From contig NC_090444.1 of NCBI RefSeq assembly GCF_031143425.1, positions 1,318,011,324 through 1,318,075,323 on the forward strand: DNA of 64,000 bases, read 5' to 3'. The notes beneath the pieces are model-generated. The model saw only the letters and a list, made by a program, of their open reading frames with translations. It ran no database searches and was not told where the DNA came from. Source of the DNA: Pleurodeles waltl. Its lineage: Eukaryota; Chordata; Amphibia; Caudata; Salamandridae. The position numbers and the translations under genes were made by a program. This document shows positions 12,801-24,475 of the stretch, one piece after another (the first letter of the stretch is position 1; each line of letters opens with the position of its first letter).

Positions 12801-13922
12801 TCACTGGAAGTACTGTTGAATAAGTGTACTTCTGTTGTCCACATCTTCATCCTCTGCCTCCTCTTCGTCACTGTCCACAGGCTCACGATCATCCCCAGGC
12901 TCATCCTCCTACAGAAAAGGCACCTGGTGTCTCAAGGCCAGGTTGTGCATCATGCACCATGCAACGTGATCTGGCACTCCTTCTTCGGTGAGTAGTACAG
13001 AGATCCACCTGTCAGAAGGAGGCACTGGAATCTGGCCTTCAGGAGGCCAAAGGTTCTCTCAGTGATCCTCCTTGTTCACCCATGTGCCTCATTTTAACGT
13101 TCCTCTGCCCTTGTCCTGGGATTCCTCACTGGGGTCAGTAGCCATGAGAGGCTGGTGTAACCAGAGTCACCTGCAAATATTCGAGGGATAGCTGTTAGCC
13201 ACACACTCACCCTTAGGGCCAAAACCACACACATATACCTACATCAACTGGGTGGGGACCATGGGCTCACCTATTAGCCACACCCTGTGCCTCTGGAGTT
13301 GAGACATCACATATGGAATGCTGCTATTCCTCAAGATAGAGGCATCATGCACAGAGCCAGGATACTTGGCTTTCACATGGGAGATGTACTGGTCCGCCAA
13401 ACACACCATCTGCACATTCAGAGAGTGAAAGCTTTTTTTATTTCTGAACACTTGTTCATTTCTCCTGGGGGGAACAAATGCAATGTGTGTTCCATCAATG
13501 GCACCAATGATGTTCGGGAGATATCCCAGTGCATAAAAGTCAGCCTTCACTGTGGCCAAATCCTCCACCTGGGGGAATACGATGTAGCTGTGCATGTGTT
13601 TCCGCAGGGCAGACAACACTCTGGTCAGCACGTTAGAGAACATTGGCTGAGACATCCCTGATGCCATGGCCACTGTCGCTTGGAAGGAACCAATTGCCAG
13701 GAAATTGAGCACTGACAGGACCTACACTAGAGGGGGGATACCTGTGGGGTGGCGGATGGCTGAAATCAGGTCTGGCTCCAATTGGGCACACAGTTCTTGG
13801 ATTGTGGCCCTATCAAGTCTGTAGGTCAAGATAATGGGCCTGTCCTCCATTGTTGCCAGGTCCACTAGGGGTCTGTATACAGGGGATGTCTCCATCTCCT
13901 ATTCATCCTCAGCGGTTGAACT
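12801..13922 (-). pseudogene. Harbinger transposase (HARBI1-like), exons 2-3, copy 1
   Basis: DDE nuclease that would cut and paste the element. Exon 2 (13271-13922) contains GSFQATVAMASGMSQPMFS and the first catalytic Asp in GAIDGTH. A 99-bp intron (13172-13270, GTGAGC...TTTGCAG on the minus strand) follows the Leu-Ile-Gly codons. Exon 3 resumes with GDSGY (second Asp) and reads RRITERTFG (Glu) before a decayed acidic C-terminus ending near 12801. Stops in the AEER/NEAHG region and several frameshifts inactivate it. Exon 2 is preceded by a splice acceptor (CCCTAG), and exon 1 is at 20669-20751, some 6.7 kb away. Confidence 0.8.
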
Positions 13923-14345
13923 CTAGGGTGAAAAACGGTGAGCAGGAGGTCATATTCACACATGTCAAAATTAATATGCATTTCTTCCTTTACAGAAACA
14001 GTATATGAACTGGTGACTCAGTTGATGTGCCAATGTCTGCTGTGACGCAGTTAGGTGACATAGCCTGTGCCCCCCTGAAATGGCAGCTGCCTGACCTGTG
14101 AGGATGGAGAAGTGAAAATGAGGTAATTCTGCTGGCGTTGTGTGCCGTTACGGGAGGCGGTCGCATTGGTTATCCTTGGGCCCTATAGGTTCCAGGAGCC
14201 AATAGCGATGTACGCCATTGGTGACGGTATGAACCACTGCAGACGTGACCACCATTTTCTATCTGTGCACTCACTTGTTACCTGACCTTCAATAGGAGAG
14301 GACCAACACTGCAAGTGCTGCTGTGACCCGTGTCTGGAAGCGACT

Positions 14346-17232
14346 ATGGCTCGAGTGTCTGGGGACACTGCCCCTGCCTTCACTTTGTAGGAGTTGTAGA
14401 GACTAGTGGATTTGGTCCTACCCAAGTACACTTCACTCTATGGTCCTCCAGACAAACAGGTGAGTACACTGTGTGCATGATGCGTGGACCATGAATGTAT
14501 GGAGTGCAGTGTGTGTAAGCCCTGTGTAGGGCAGGGTCTGAGGGGTCCTGTGCACAGTGCTGCATGTATGGTGGTCTATGGGGATGGGAGGGATATGGTG
14601 GGCCATGAGTATGAGAGTCTGGACGGTATGACTAATCCCTTTTCTGCTGTATTTTATCTGCAGGTCAGCCGCCATCAGAAAAAGAGTATTTGGTGTGCCA
14701 TCGCCAAGGAGGTGTGGACCCTGGGGGTCTTTGACAGTCAGGGCACCCACTGCCGCAAACGGTGGGAGGACCTGCACCACTGGGCAAAGAAGACAGCAGA
14801 GACCCAGCTGGGGCTGGCTTCTCAACGAGGAAGGGGTGCCTGTCGTACCCTGACCCCCCTGATGTTCAGCACCCTGGCGGTGGCCTATCCGGAGATGAAT
14901 GGGCGCTTGAAGGCATCACAGGAGCCACAAGGGGGTGAGTACAGAATCAGAATCATGACTTTGTGCGCGTTAAAGTTTTACCTGGGTGGGGGATGTGGGC
15001 TGTGGGTGCCCCTAGGCCAGGATTAACATGGCAGGGTAGGTTCAATGATGGGCAAGCTCAGATGCACTCCAACCCCAATAGTTTTAGTGGGCATCTACTA
15101 ATGGGCAGGGTCCTGTGGGTTTCAGGTGTGCAGCTAATGGCGTTAGGCATTGTACCCCATGGGCTGGTGATTAGCATTGTAAGTGGTAGTGCATGGCCTA
15201 GTGCATAGGGCTGTTCCCTGTGTGTTGTGTTCATCAACTGTAGTGTTGTTGCTGTCACTGACCAAGTGTATCCTTTGTCTCTCCCCCACTTTTTGTTTTG
15301 TCACCCTGTCCTTGTGTGCATTAGCATCATCTGGCGGAAGAGCAGAGGCACCAGCAACGGAGGGTGCTGCATTCCACATGGGCCTGGAGGCCAAATCCAT
15401 CGACGGTGAAGGCACCAGTGGGACGGAGGGCGAGGGGAGCACCACAATGGAGACAGTAGGGGACAGTACCAACAGTGACTCCTCCTCCGATGGAAGCTCC
15501 GTGGCGATGGTGGACACCTCTGGGCCCACCCCAACAACAGGTACAGCCGCCACCCCGTACCAGCACCGCCCTCCCAGCAGCCCCTCCCCGTGTTTCCCGT
15601 GCCCGCTCCCCTAGGATGGTGGGCATCTCCTTCGCCCCAGTCACCTCAGGCCCTGCCGCAGTCTGCCCTGCTGCCCTCGGTGAGGAGGCTATTGACCTCC
15701 TGAGATCCCTCTCTGTTGGGCAGTCAACCATACTGAATGCCATCCAGGGTGTACCAAGGCATTTGCAACAAACAAATGCATACCTGAAGGGCATTCACTC
15801 TGGCATGGCGGCCCAACAGAGAGCATTTCAGGCTCTGGTCAACCCACTGATGGCAGCCATTGTCTCTGTCTCCAGCCTCCCCCATCCAACTTCCTCTACC
15901 CAGTCCCAATCCCCTCAACCCCAGCCCATGCCAAGCACACCTTCAGACCAGCAATCACCCAAATCAACACACAGAAGTGGCTCAGGCAAACACAAGCACA
16001 ACACTTCATCTCACAGGTACTCACACAAGCACCATCCCCATGCAGAAACACCAACATCCACTGTCTTCACTGTGTCCCCCTCCTCCTTGTCGTCCACCTC
16101 CCTCTCAGTAGTGTCTCCACTCACACTTGCATGCACTACATCCTCATCCACTACCTCCATCACCAGCATGCCTATCACTACACAGCTCTCACTGGCAGTC
16201 ATCACCCCCACATCCATGCACACGTCCCCTGTGTCCTCTTCCACTGTGTCTGTGCCCCCTCCTCCCAAAGTACACAAATGTAAGCACACACACACCCAAC
16301 AGCCATCCACCTAACAACAGCATCCAGCCCAGGCACCTGCACCCAAACACAGCAGACTGACACCTCCTACAACCACTCCCTCTTCCTCCACTCCCAAACC
16401 TTCACCCTCTTCCCGCCCCAGTGTCCCTAAGAAGCTTTTCTTCGCCACCATTGACCTATTCCCTACCCCTCCCCCCGTCCTTCACCTCGGGCCAGGGTGG
16501 CCAGAACCCAGCCCAGCAACTCAGCCACCCAGTCCACGGCCACTGTGGTTTCTGCAGCTGTGAGAGGCTCCAAGGAGGCACCCATCAGCCCAGCCAGTGT
16601 GCCAGCATCACCTGCCAAGGCCAAGAAGGGTCTGCCACCTGGCAAGGGCAAGAAGCGGACACCAGCCAGCAAGGGGAAGGGGGCACAACCAGCCAGCAAG
16701 GGCAAGACAAAGACTCCAGCTGGCAGAAGTAAGGAGGCACCACCATCTGTCAAGGGCAGGAATGGGCACAGAACACCAGCCATGGCACTTCAGTCATCCG
16801 TGGCTGCAGGTGGAGGCCTGGAGGCTACCACCACCACGGCCAGCACCCCCACCTGCACAGCGGCCAGCACCACCCACCTGCACAGTGGCCAGCACCGCCA
16901 CCTGTACTGCAGGCAGCACCACCACCTGCCCCACCCCCAGCAGCACCACTGCCAGCAGCAGCAGCCCCAGTGGGCAGCCATCCGAGGCTGCAGGTGAAGG
17001 CCTGGAGGCTACCAAAACCACTGCCTGCACCATCACGTGCACCACGGCCTGCACCTCCACCTGCACAGCAGCCAGCAGCGTGGCCAGCACCGCCACCTGC
17101 CCCGCCGCCAGCAGCACCGCTGCCAGCAGCAGCAGCCCCAGTGGGCAGACGTCCGAGGCTGCAGGTGATGGCCTGGAGGCTACCACCACCACTGCCTGCA
17201 CCGCCACCTGCAGCGCAACTGGCATCCACTGA
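14346..17232 (+). pseudogene. Harbinger Myb2 (second SANT/Myb-like protein), copy 1
   Basis: A second, distinct Myb-like gene. Exon 1 is 14346-14459, exon 2 14664-14934 (271 bp, identical in length to copy 2) and exon 3 from 15325, all bounded by GT/AG. Exon 2 has the conserved core KKSIWCAIAKEV and CRKRWEDLHHW. Exon 3 encodes an acidic Ser-rich stretch, a helical segment (EAIDLLRSLSVGQSTILNAI), a long Ser/Thr/Pro/His region, the motif PKKLFFATIDLFP and a Lys-rich tail with repeats, reading to about 17232. TAG codons in exon 1 and frameshifts near 15600 and 16450 break it. It lies wholly within intron 1 of the transposase gene, on the other strand. Confidence 0.75.
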
Positions 17233-17354
17233 GTAGCCGTCACCGCCGGAGAGCAGTGTGTAGTGGTGACTACATGGGTTGCAGTGCGTCCTGGACCCTG
17301 CAACACCTGTTGGTGTGACACACAGGTGAGATACTGTGACCTTGGACCATCCAG

Positions 17355-17636
17355 GATGAAGCACACTGGGCACAAAGCCCCCTCCAGAACCAGTGGAAGA
17401 AGGCAAGGCATCCACTCAGCCCCTCCTTGCCAGGGAGAAGCACACTGGGCACAAAGCCCCCTCCAGAACCAGTGGAAGAAGGCATACACTCAGCCCCTCC
17501 TTGCCAGGATGAAGCACACTGGGCACAAAGCTCCCTCCAGAACCAGTGGAAGAAGCCATCCACTCAGCCCCTCACTGCCAGGATGAAGCACAATGGGCAC
17601 AAAGCCCCCTCTAGAAACAGTAGAAGAAGCCATCCA
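17355..17636 (+). repeat. Minisatellite, 74-79 bp unit, about 4 copies
   Basis: Successive GAAGCACACTGGG strings start at 17358, 17437, 17511 and 17585, giving spacings of 79, 74 and 74. The same 74-bp repeat occurs just after Myb2 in copy 3, so it belongs to the Harbinger family and not to the insertion site. Confidence 0.85.
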
Positions 17637-17850
17637 CTTGAGATACTGTGGCTTTGCACTCCCCAGGAACAAGCAGTGGGCAAACCACCCACTTGAGAGA
17701 CTGTAGCTTTGCCCTCCACAGGACCAAGCAGTGGGCAAACCACCCACTTGAGAGACTGTGGCTTTGTACTCCCTAGGACCAAGCAGGGGACAAACCACCC
17801 ATTTGAGAGACTGTGGCTTTGCACTCCCCAGGCCCAAGCAGTAGACATGG
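17637..17850 (+). repeat. Minisatellite, 55 bp unit, about 4 copies
   Basis: CTTGAGA..CTGTGGCTTTGC recurs at 17637, 17692, 17747 and 17802 (exactly 55 bp apart). Relatives with 64-65 bp units are found at the same relative place in copies 2 and 3. Confidence 0.85.
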
Positions 17851-17973
17851 AGCCCCCTCAAGGCAAGTGCCATTATTCCATCTTCTGGCTGAGGTGCCCC
17901 CCCCCCCATTTCCCGTCCCCCTGAGGTGCCTGTGTGTTTTTGACCTGATACCTCTGCAGGTTTCTCTCCTTAT

Positions 17974-20376
17974 TAGGTACAAAGTTACTAAGTGTGAGGG
18001 TACCCTGGCACTAGCCAAGGTGCCCCCACATTGTTCAGGGCAATTTCCCCGGACTTTGTGAGTGTGCGGGGACACCGTTACACGTGTGCACTACATGTAG
18101 GTCAATACCTATATGTAACTTCACAAAGGTAACTCCGAATATGGCCATGTAACATGTTGAAGATCATGGAATGGTCCCCCCATGCCAAATATGGTATTGG
18201 GGTGCCAATCCCATGCATCCCCGGGGCTCCGGCATGGACCCTGGGTACTGCCAAACTAACTCTCTGGGGTTTTCTCTGCAGCTACTGCTGCTGCCAACCC
18301 TCAGACAGGTTTCTGCAGTCCTGGGGTCTGGGCAGCATCTCCCTTTGGAAATAGATGTTAAGGGCCTGAGAGGGCCTGGCCTCTGGGAATGCTTTGAAGG
18401 GCACAGATGGTGCCCTCCTTGCATAAACCAGTCTACACCGGTTCAGGGATCCCCCAGCCCCTGCTCTGGCGCGAAACTGGACAAAGGAAAAGGGAGTGAC
18501 TACTCCCCTGTCCATCACCACCCCAGGGGGGGTGCCCAGAACTCCTCCAGTGTATCCCAGAGCTCTGCTATCTTGAATGCAGAAGTGTGAGGGAACAATG
18601 GAGGCCTCTGAGAGGCCAGTGCCAGCAGGTGACATCAGAGACCCCTCCTGATAGGCTCTTATCTGGTTAGGTAGCCAATCCTCCTCTGAGGTCTATTCAG
18701 GGTCTCTCCTGTAGGTTCCTCTTCAGATAACGAATGCAAGAGCTCTCCAAAGTTCCTCTGCATCTCCCTCTTTGACTTCTGCCAAGGATCAACAGCTGAC
18801 TGCTCCAGGACACCTGCAAAACCGCAACAAAATAGCAATAAGTCTACCAGCAACATTGTAGCGCCTAATCCTGCTGGCTTTCTCGACTGTTTCCTGGTGG
18901 TGCATGCTCTGAGTGCTGTCTGCCTTCACCCTGCACTGGAAGCCAAGAAGAAATCTCCTGTGGGTCGACGAAATCTTCCCCCTGCTAAAGCAGGCACCAA
19001 ACGTCTGCATCACCAGTCCTCTGGGTCCACTCTCATCTTGAGGAGCGTGGTCCCTGGAACACAGGAGCTAGATCTAAGTGATCCCGACAGTCCAGTGGTC
19101 CTTCTGTCCAAATTTGGTGGAGGTAAGTACTTGCCTCCCCACATCAGACAGTAATCCTGTGCGCTGCGTGATCTGCAGCTGCTAGGGCTTCTGTTTACTT
19201 TTGCAAGGATTCCTTCATGCACAGCACAGCCCAGGTCCCCAGCACTCTGTCCTGCATTGCTCAACTCGCTGAGTTGACCACCTGCTTCGTGGGACCCTCT
19301 TTTGTTGTGTTGAGACGACATCCATGCTCAGATTTCTTGAACACCTGTTCAAGTGCTTCTGCGGGTGATGCCTGCTTCTGCGTGGGCTCTCTCTATTGCT
19401 GAGCGCCCCCTCTGTCTCCTCGTCCAAGGGGCGACCTCCTGGTCCTTCCTGGGCCCGGGCAACACCCATTATCTTTAATCGCGACTCTTGCAGCTAGCGA
19501 GGCTTGTTTGTGGTCTTTCTGTGAGAAAACAACTCTGCATCCTCCAGAAGGCCATAAGACATCTTCTGACCAAAGGAGAAGTTCCTGGCACCTTCCATTG
19601 TTGCAGAATCTTCGGCTTCTTCCACCCAGAGCCAGCCCTTTTGCACCTTCACCTGGGGTTTAGTGGGCTCCTGCCCCCCCGGACACTTGCGTGACTCTTG
19701 GACTTGGCCCCCTTCCTTTACAGGTCCTCAGGTCCAGTAATTTGTCTTCAGTGCTTTGCAGTCACTTGTTGCCTTTCCAGAATCCCCTATCTCGACTTTA
19801 CTGTCCTTCTGGGGTAGTAGGGTAACTTTACTCCTACTTTTCAGGGTCTTGGAGTCAAGTATCTTGGACACCCTTAGTGTTTTCTTACACTCCCAGTGAC
19901 CCTCTACACACTACACTAGGTCTGGGGTCCATTCGTGGTTCGAATTCTACTTTTGGAGTATTTGGTTTGTGTTGCCCCTAGGCCTATTGTATCCTATTGT
20001 GTTCTGTAGTGTTTGCACTATTTTTATAACTGTTTACTTACCAGATTTTGGTTTGTATGTGTATTTTGTGTATTTTACCTACCTCCTAAGGGAGTATGTC
20101 CTCTGAGATAGTTTTGGCATATTGTCACTAAAATAAAGTACCTTTATTTTTAGTAACTCTGAGTATTGTGTTTCTTATGATACAGTGCTATATGATATAA
20201 GTGGTACAGTAGGAGCTTTGCATGTCTCCTAGTTCAGCCTAAGCTGCTCTGCTATAGCTACCTCTATCAGCCTAAGCTGCTAGAACACTACTAATCTACT
20301 AATAAGGGATAACTGGTCCTGGCACAAGGTGTAAGTACCATCAGGTACCCACTATAAGCCAGGCCAGCCTCCTACA
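17974..20376 (+). mobile_element. Solo LTR, 5'-deleted, inserted in Harbinger copy 1
   Basis: Same family as the complete solo LTR at 59674-62586 but in the opposite orientation. It shares the run around GGCACTAGCCAAGGTGCCCC and the 3' terminus CAGCCTCCTACA. A poly(A) signal AATAAA lies at 20132-20137, 239 bases from the 3' end. About 0.5 kb of the LTR 5' end is absent. The flanks CTTAT (17969-17973) and CCTAT (20377-20381) may be a one-mismatch target duplication. It is non-coding apart from chance frames. Confidence 0.7.
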
Positions 20377-20668
20377 CCTATCTGTTTTGGGCCAGTGGGC
20401 CATGGACATTTTTGAGTGGGCATTGTTCCTCCTTTTGTATATATTGTACATTTTGTACATACTGTTTATTTATTTATGAACATATATCTCAAAATGTATA
20501 ATGTGACTCCATTCCTTTTGTCCTTGTGTTATTCCTCATGGTTACGGGTTGTATATGTAATGTTGTTGCATGTGTTTGTGTGTATGGTGTTGGGGGTGAG
20601 GGTAGGGGTGTTGCTTGCTTCTTGTTTTTACCTCCCCCTCTCCCCTGTGTGCTAGGTGCAGTACTTAC

Positions 20669-20751
20669 CGTGGTCATCTTCGCCGGCGTTCATGCTCCTG
20701 GTGTATGAGAAGAAACACCAGCATGGGTAACACCTGCAGTTCGGGTTCCAT
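20669..20751 (-). pseudogene. Harbinger transposase exon 1, copy 1
   Basis: An 83-bp exon read on the minus strand: ATG at 20751, then MEPELQVLPMLVFLL, an Arg-rich end and a GTAAGTAC donor. Copies 2 and 3 have the same 83-bp exon at the same distance from the TIR. In this copy a TGA sits just before the donor. It is assigned to the transposase because in copy 2 the reading frame joins smoothly to the transposase exon. Confidence 0.6.
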
Positions 20752-20879
20752 GGCGTCCTGGTTCTTCCTTGTTTGTCGAGAGGTGAGTTGTTTCCCTTCA
20801 GTGTTCTGTTTCCGCTGTGCTTTTGATGGCGTTGGTACCGCCCCGGAAAAGCTGGTGGATGGGCGTGTTGTAATGCAGT

Positions 20880-21079
20880 GGGCGGTACATTGTCTTCCGC
20901 CTGGCTGTTGGCGGTTACCGCCACGGTGTTTGTTGCTACCGCCGTGGCGGTCGGAGTGTTAAAGTGGCTGTATGTGTTAGCGATTTCAGCCGTAGTCATG
21001 ATTCCAATTTTTTTGCCGCCAGCCTGTTGGCGGTATTACCACCGCTTTATCACCGACGGCCAGGGTTGTAATGAGGGCT
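20880..21079 (+). repeat. Harbinger copy 1 right TIR and subterminal GGCGG/CCGCC region
   Basis: Contains TTGGCGGTTACCGCC, GTGGCGGTCGG and TTGGCGGTATTACC before the terminal GTTGTAATGAGGGCT, mirroring the other end. Confidence 0.55.
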
Positions 21080-21082
21080 ATT

Positions 21083-21825
21083 GTGTGCCGTGGCTGTGGG
21101 GAGATGCTGCAGTGGGGGAGCCAGAGAGTGTGTTGCAGTCCTATTGCTGGGATTGCAGGGGTCATCACCACCCCTTGTTGTTGCAGGAGCACAGAAGGTG
21201 GTAAAGGATGTAAGGGGAGTGGCATTCAGCAATCCGTGCTGCTTCACTCTTGCCACCACTTCACTCACCCTGGCTCTTTGATGTATCCAACCTCACACAC
21301 CAGCTTCAGAACCTGCTCCGAGGCTTGCGGCCTGAGTCGGCCTGGGCTCTGCCTCATGCTCCCCGCTGCCCCAGTTTATACTCACAGGCAGGGCCACAAT
21401 TCATCTACACTCAGCAATATCCGACTCTTCCGGACCTGTCCAGATAAGAAGCAGTCTCACCATGCCCCCGTCTCGCCCTTTAACAAATCTCTACCACCTC
21501 GCTACCACCTCAGCAAATCTGGGGAGAGCATTAGAGTAGTAAGGACTGTGACTAGACCTTTATGTAGCGGAACCTCCTGTCACAACAAGGCACCAAGACA
21601 CCCTGGCAGTCTGGCAGATTACGGGAAGGGTGAGGTGGTGCTGAAGGGGCAGAATTAGCTGGGGCCTGTGATATCCGCACTGAGAGGCAGGTGCTACAAT
21701 TGCCATTGGTCAGGAGGAAGGACAGGGACCTTAGTACTCCGTCCGTGGCTTTCACTGTCACAACTACACCACTGCACCTATTCCCATATTAGCCCACTCT
21801 TTACCTGCTTTTCTCTAAACATTGC
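21083..21825. other. No gene recognised between Harbinger copy 1 and a solo LTR
   Basis: GC-moderate DNA without recognisable coding similarity. The open frame at 21071-21658 shows no domain I can name. This may be older repeat sequence, possibly upstream LINE-A material, but I cannot show it. Confidence 0.4.
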
Positions 21826-24470
21826 TGCAGGAAAATAGCTCCCTGTTGCAGTTACCCACCACTTTTTGCCTGATATTGATGCTGACTTGACTGAGAAGTG
21901 TGCTGGAACCCTGCTAACCAGGTCCCAGCACCAGTGTTCTTTCACTAAAAATGTACCATTGTTTCCACAATTGGCACACCTCTGACACACAGATAAGACC
22001 CTTGTAAAAGGTACCAGTGGTACCAATGGCCCTGTGGCCTTCGAAGGTCTCTATGGGCTGCAGCATGTGTTGTGCCACCCTTAGGGACTCCCTCACCTAA
22101 CACATGCACACTGCCATTGCAGATTGTGTGTGTTGGTGGGGAGAAAAAGGCAAAGTCGACATGGCATCACCCTCAGGATGCCATGCCAACGAAATACTGC
22201 CTGAGGCATAGGTAAGTCACCCCTCTAGCAGGCCTTACAGCCCTAAGGCAGGGTGCACTATACGACAGGTGAGGGCATAGTTGCATGAGCAATATGCCCA
22301 TACAGTGTCTAAGTCTATTCTTAGACATTGTAAGTACAGTGTGGCCATATTAAGTATATGGTGTGGGAGTTTGTCAAAACTAACTCCACCGCTCCATAAT
22401 GGCTACATTGAATACTGGGAAGTTTGGTATCAAACTTCTCAGAATAATAAACCCACACTGATGCCAGAGTTGGATTTATTAACAAATGCACACAGAGGGC
22501 ATCTTAGAGATGCCCCCTGTATTTTACCCAATCCTTCAGTGCAGGACTGACTGGTCTGTGCCAACCTTCTGCTGAGAGACGAGTTTCTGACCTTTGTGCT
22601 CTCTGAGGCCAGAAACAAAGCCTGCACTGGGTGGAGATGCTTAACACCTCCCCCCTGCAGGAACTGTAACACCTAGCTCAAGCTTTGTGTTACAATGCCC
22701 CAGGGCACTCTAATTAGTGGAGATGCCCACCCCCTGGACACAGCCCCACTTTTGGTGGCAAGTCCAGGGGAGATAATGAGAAAAACAAAGAGGAATCACC
22801 CACCAGTCAGGACTACCCCTAAGGTGTCCTGAGCTGAGGTGATCCCTGCCTTTAGAAATCCTCCATCTTGATTTTGGAGGATTTCCCCAATAGGAATAGG
22901 GATGTGACCCCCTCCCCTCAGGGAGGAGGCACAAGGAGGGTGTAGCCACCCTTAAGGACAGTAGCCATTGGCTACTGCCCCCAGCCCTAAATACACCCCT
23001 AAATTGAGTATTTAGGGGCACCCCAGAACTCAGGAAATCAGATTCCTGCAACCTGAAGAAAGTAGAAGGACTGCTGACCTACAAGCCTGCAGAGAAGGAG
23101 GAATACGACAACTGATTTGGCCCCAGCCCTACCGGCCTGTCTCCAACTTCGAAAACCTGCTCCAGCAACGCATCCAACAGGGACCAGCAACCTCTGAAGC
23201 CTCAGAGGACTGCCCTGGACTACAGGACCAAGAAACTCCTGTGAACAGCGGCCGTGTTCAAAACCAGCTACTTCTTTGCAACAAAGAAGCAACTTCCAAA
23301 GACTTCACATTTCCCGCCGGAAGCGTGAGACTCTACACTCTGCATCCGACGCCCCCGGCTCGAGATCCAGAGAACAAACACCTCAGGGAGGACGCCCCGG
23401 TGACTGCGAGCCCATGAGTAACCAGAGACGACCCCCCTGAGCCCCCACAGCAACGCCTGCAGAGCGAATTCTGGGGCTCCCCCTGACCGCAACTGCCTGT
23501 AACAAGGGACCCGAAGCCTGGAACCAACACTGCACCCGCAACCCCCAGGACCTGAAGGAACAGAACTTCGATGGAGGAGGGACCCCCAGGCGACTCTCTG
23601 CCTTGCCCAGGTGGTGGCTGTCCCGAGAAGCCCCCCTATGCCTGCCTGCACCGCTAGAGTGACCCCCTGGTCCCTTAATTGAAACCTATGCAAAACCCGA
23701 TGCCTGCTTTGCACACTGCACCCGGCCGCCCTGTGCCGCTGAGGGTGTGTTTTATGTGCCTACTTGTGTCCCCCCCAGTGCTCTACAAACCCCCCCTTGG
23801 TCTGCCCCCCGAGGACGCAGGTACTTCCCTGCTGGCAGACTGGAACCGGAGCACCCGTTTTCCATAGGCGCCTATGTGTTTTGGACCCCTCTTTGACCTC
23901 TGCACCTGACCGGCCCTGAGCTGCTGGTGTGGTAACTTTGGGGTTGCCTTGAACCTCCAATGGTGGGCTGCCTATGCCCCAGGACTGAGACTTGTAAGTG
24001 TTTTACTTACCTCCTAATCTAACCTTTACTTACCTCCCCCAGGAACTGCTGATTTTTGCACTGTGTCCACTTTGAAAATAGCTTATTGCCATTTTTACAA
24101 AGACTGTATGTGATATTGCTTTCATTCAAAGTTCCTAAAGTATCTAAGTGAAGTACCTTACATTTAAAGTATTAATTGTAAATCTTGAACCTGTGGTTCT
24201 TAAAATAAACTAAGAAAATATATTTTTCAATCTAAAAACCTATTGGCCGGGAGTAAGTCTTTGAGTGTGTGTTCCTCATTTATTGCCTGTGTGTGTACAA
24301 CAAGTGCTTAACACTGCCCTCTGATAAGCCTACTGCTCGACCACACTACCACAAAATAGAGCATTAGAATTATCTACTTTTGTCACTATCTTACCTCTAA
24401 GGGGAACCCTTGGACTCTGTGCAAACTATTTCTTACTTTGAAATAGTATACACAGAGCCAACTTCCTACA
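21826..24470 (+). mobile_element. Solo LTR (2,645 bp) with perfect 5-bp target duplication
   Basis: It begins TGCAGGAAAATAG and ends ACTTCCTACA, flanked by ATTGC at 21821-21825 and 24471-24475. TG...CA ends plus a 5-bp duplication are the signature of LTR retrotransposon insertion, here reduced to one LTR by recombination. AATAAA at 24204-24209 lies 261 bases from the end, a U5-like distance close to that in the other LTR family here (239-240). No gag/pol coding is seen. Gypsy-type and retrovirus-type origins are both possible. Confidence 0.75.
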
Positions 24471-24475
24471 ATTGC

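Larger units (their letters stand above)
10190..21079 (+). mobile_element. PIF/Harbinger DNA transposon, copy 1 (decayed)
   Basis: A 10.9 kb element bounded by inverted termini GGCCCTCATTACAAC (10190) and GTTGTAATGAGGGCT (ending 21079), flanked by the 3-bp duplication ATT at 10187-10189 and 21080-21082. Three-base duplications are typical of PIF/Harbinger. Order along the plus strand: Myb1, transposase exons 3 and 2 (minus), Myb2, two minisatellites, an inserted solo LTR, transposase exon 1 (minus). All three genes carry stops or frameshifts. Gene content and order match copies 2 and 3. Confidence 0.85.

Noticed and set aside
16794..17489. Long minus-strand frames rich in Gly/Ala/Cys
   Set aside because: Antisense shadow of the repetitive Myb2 C-terminus of Harbinger copy 1.
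20615..20962. Plus-strand frame MASWFFLVCREV.. also seen in copy 3 (63329-63541)
   Set aside because: It overlaps the transposase first exon antisense. Similarity between copies is explained by common descent of the element, and the frame differs in length and lacks features of a protein.
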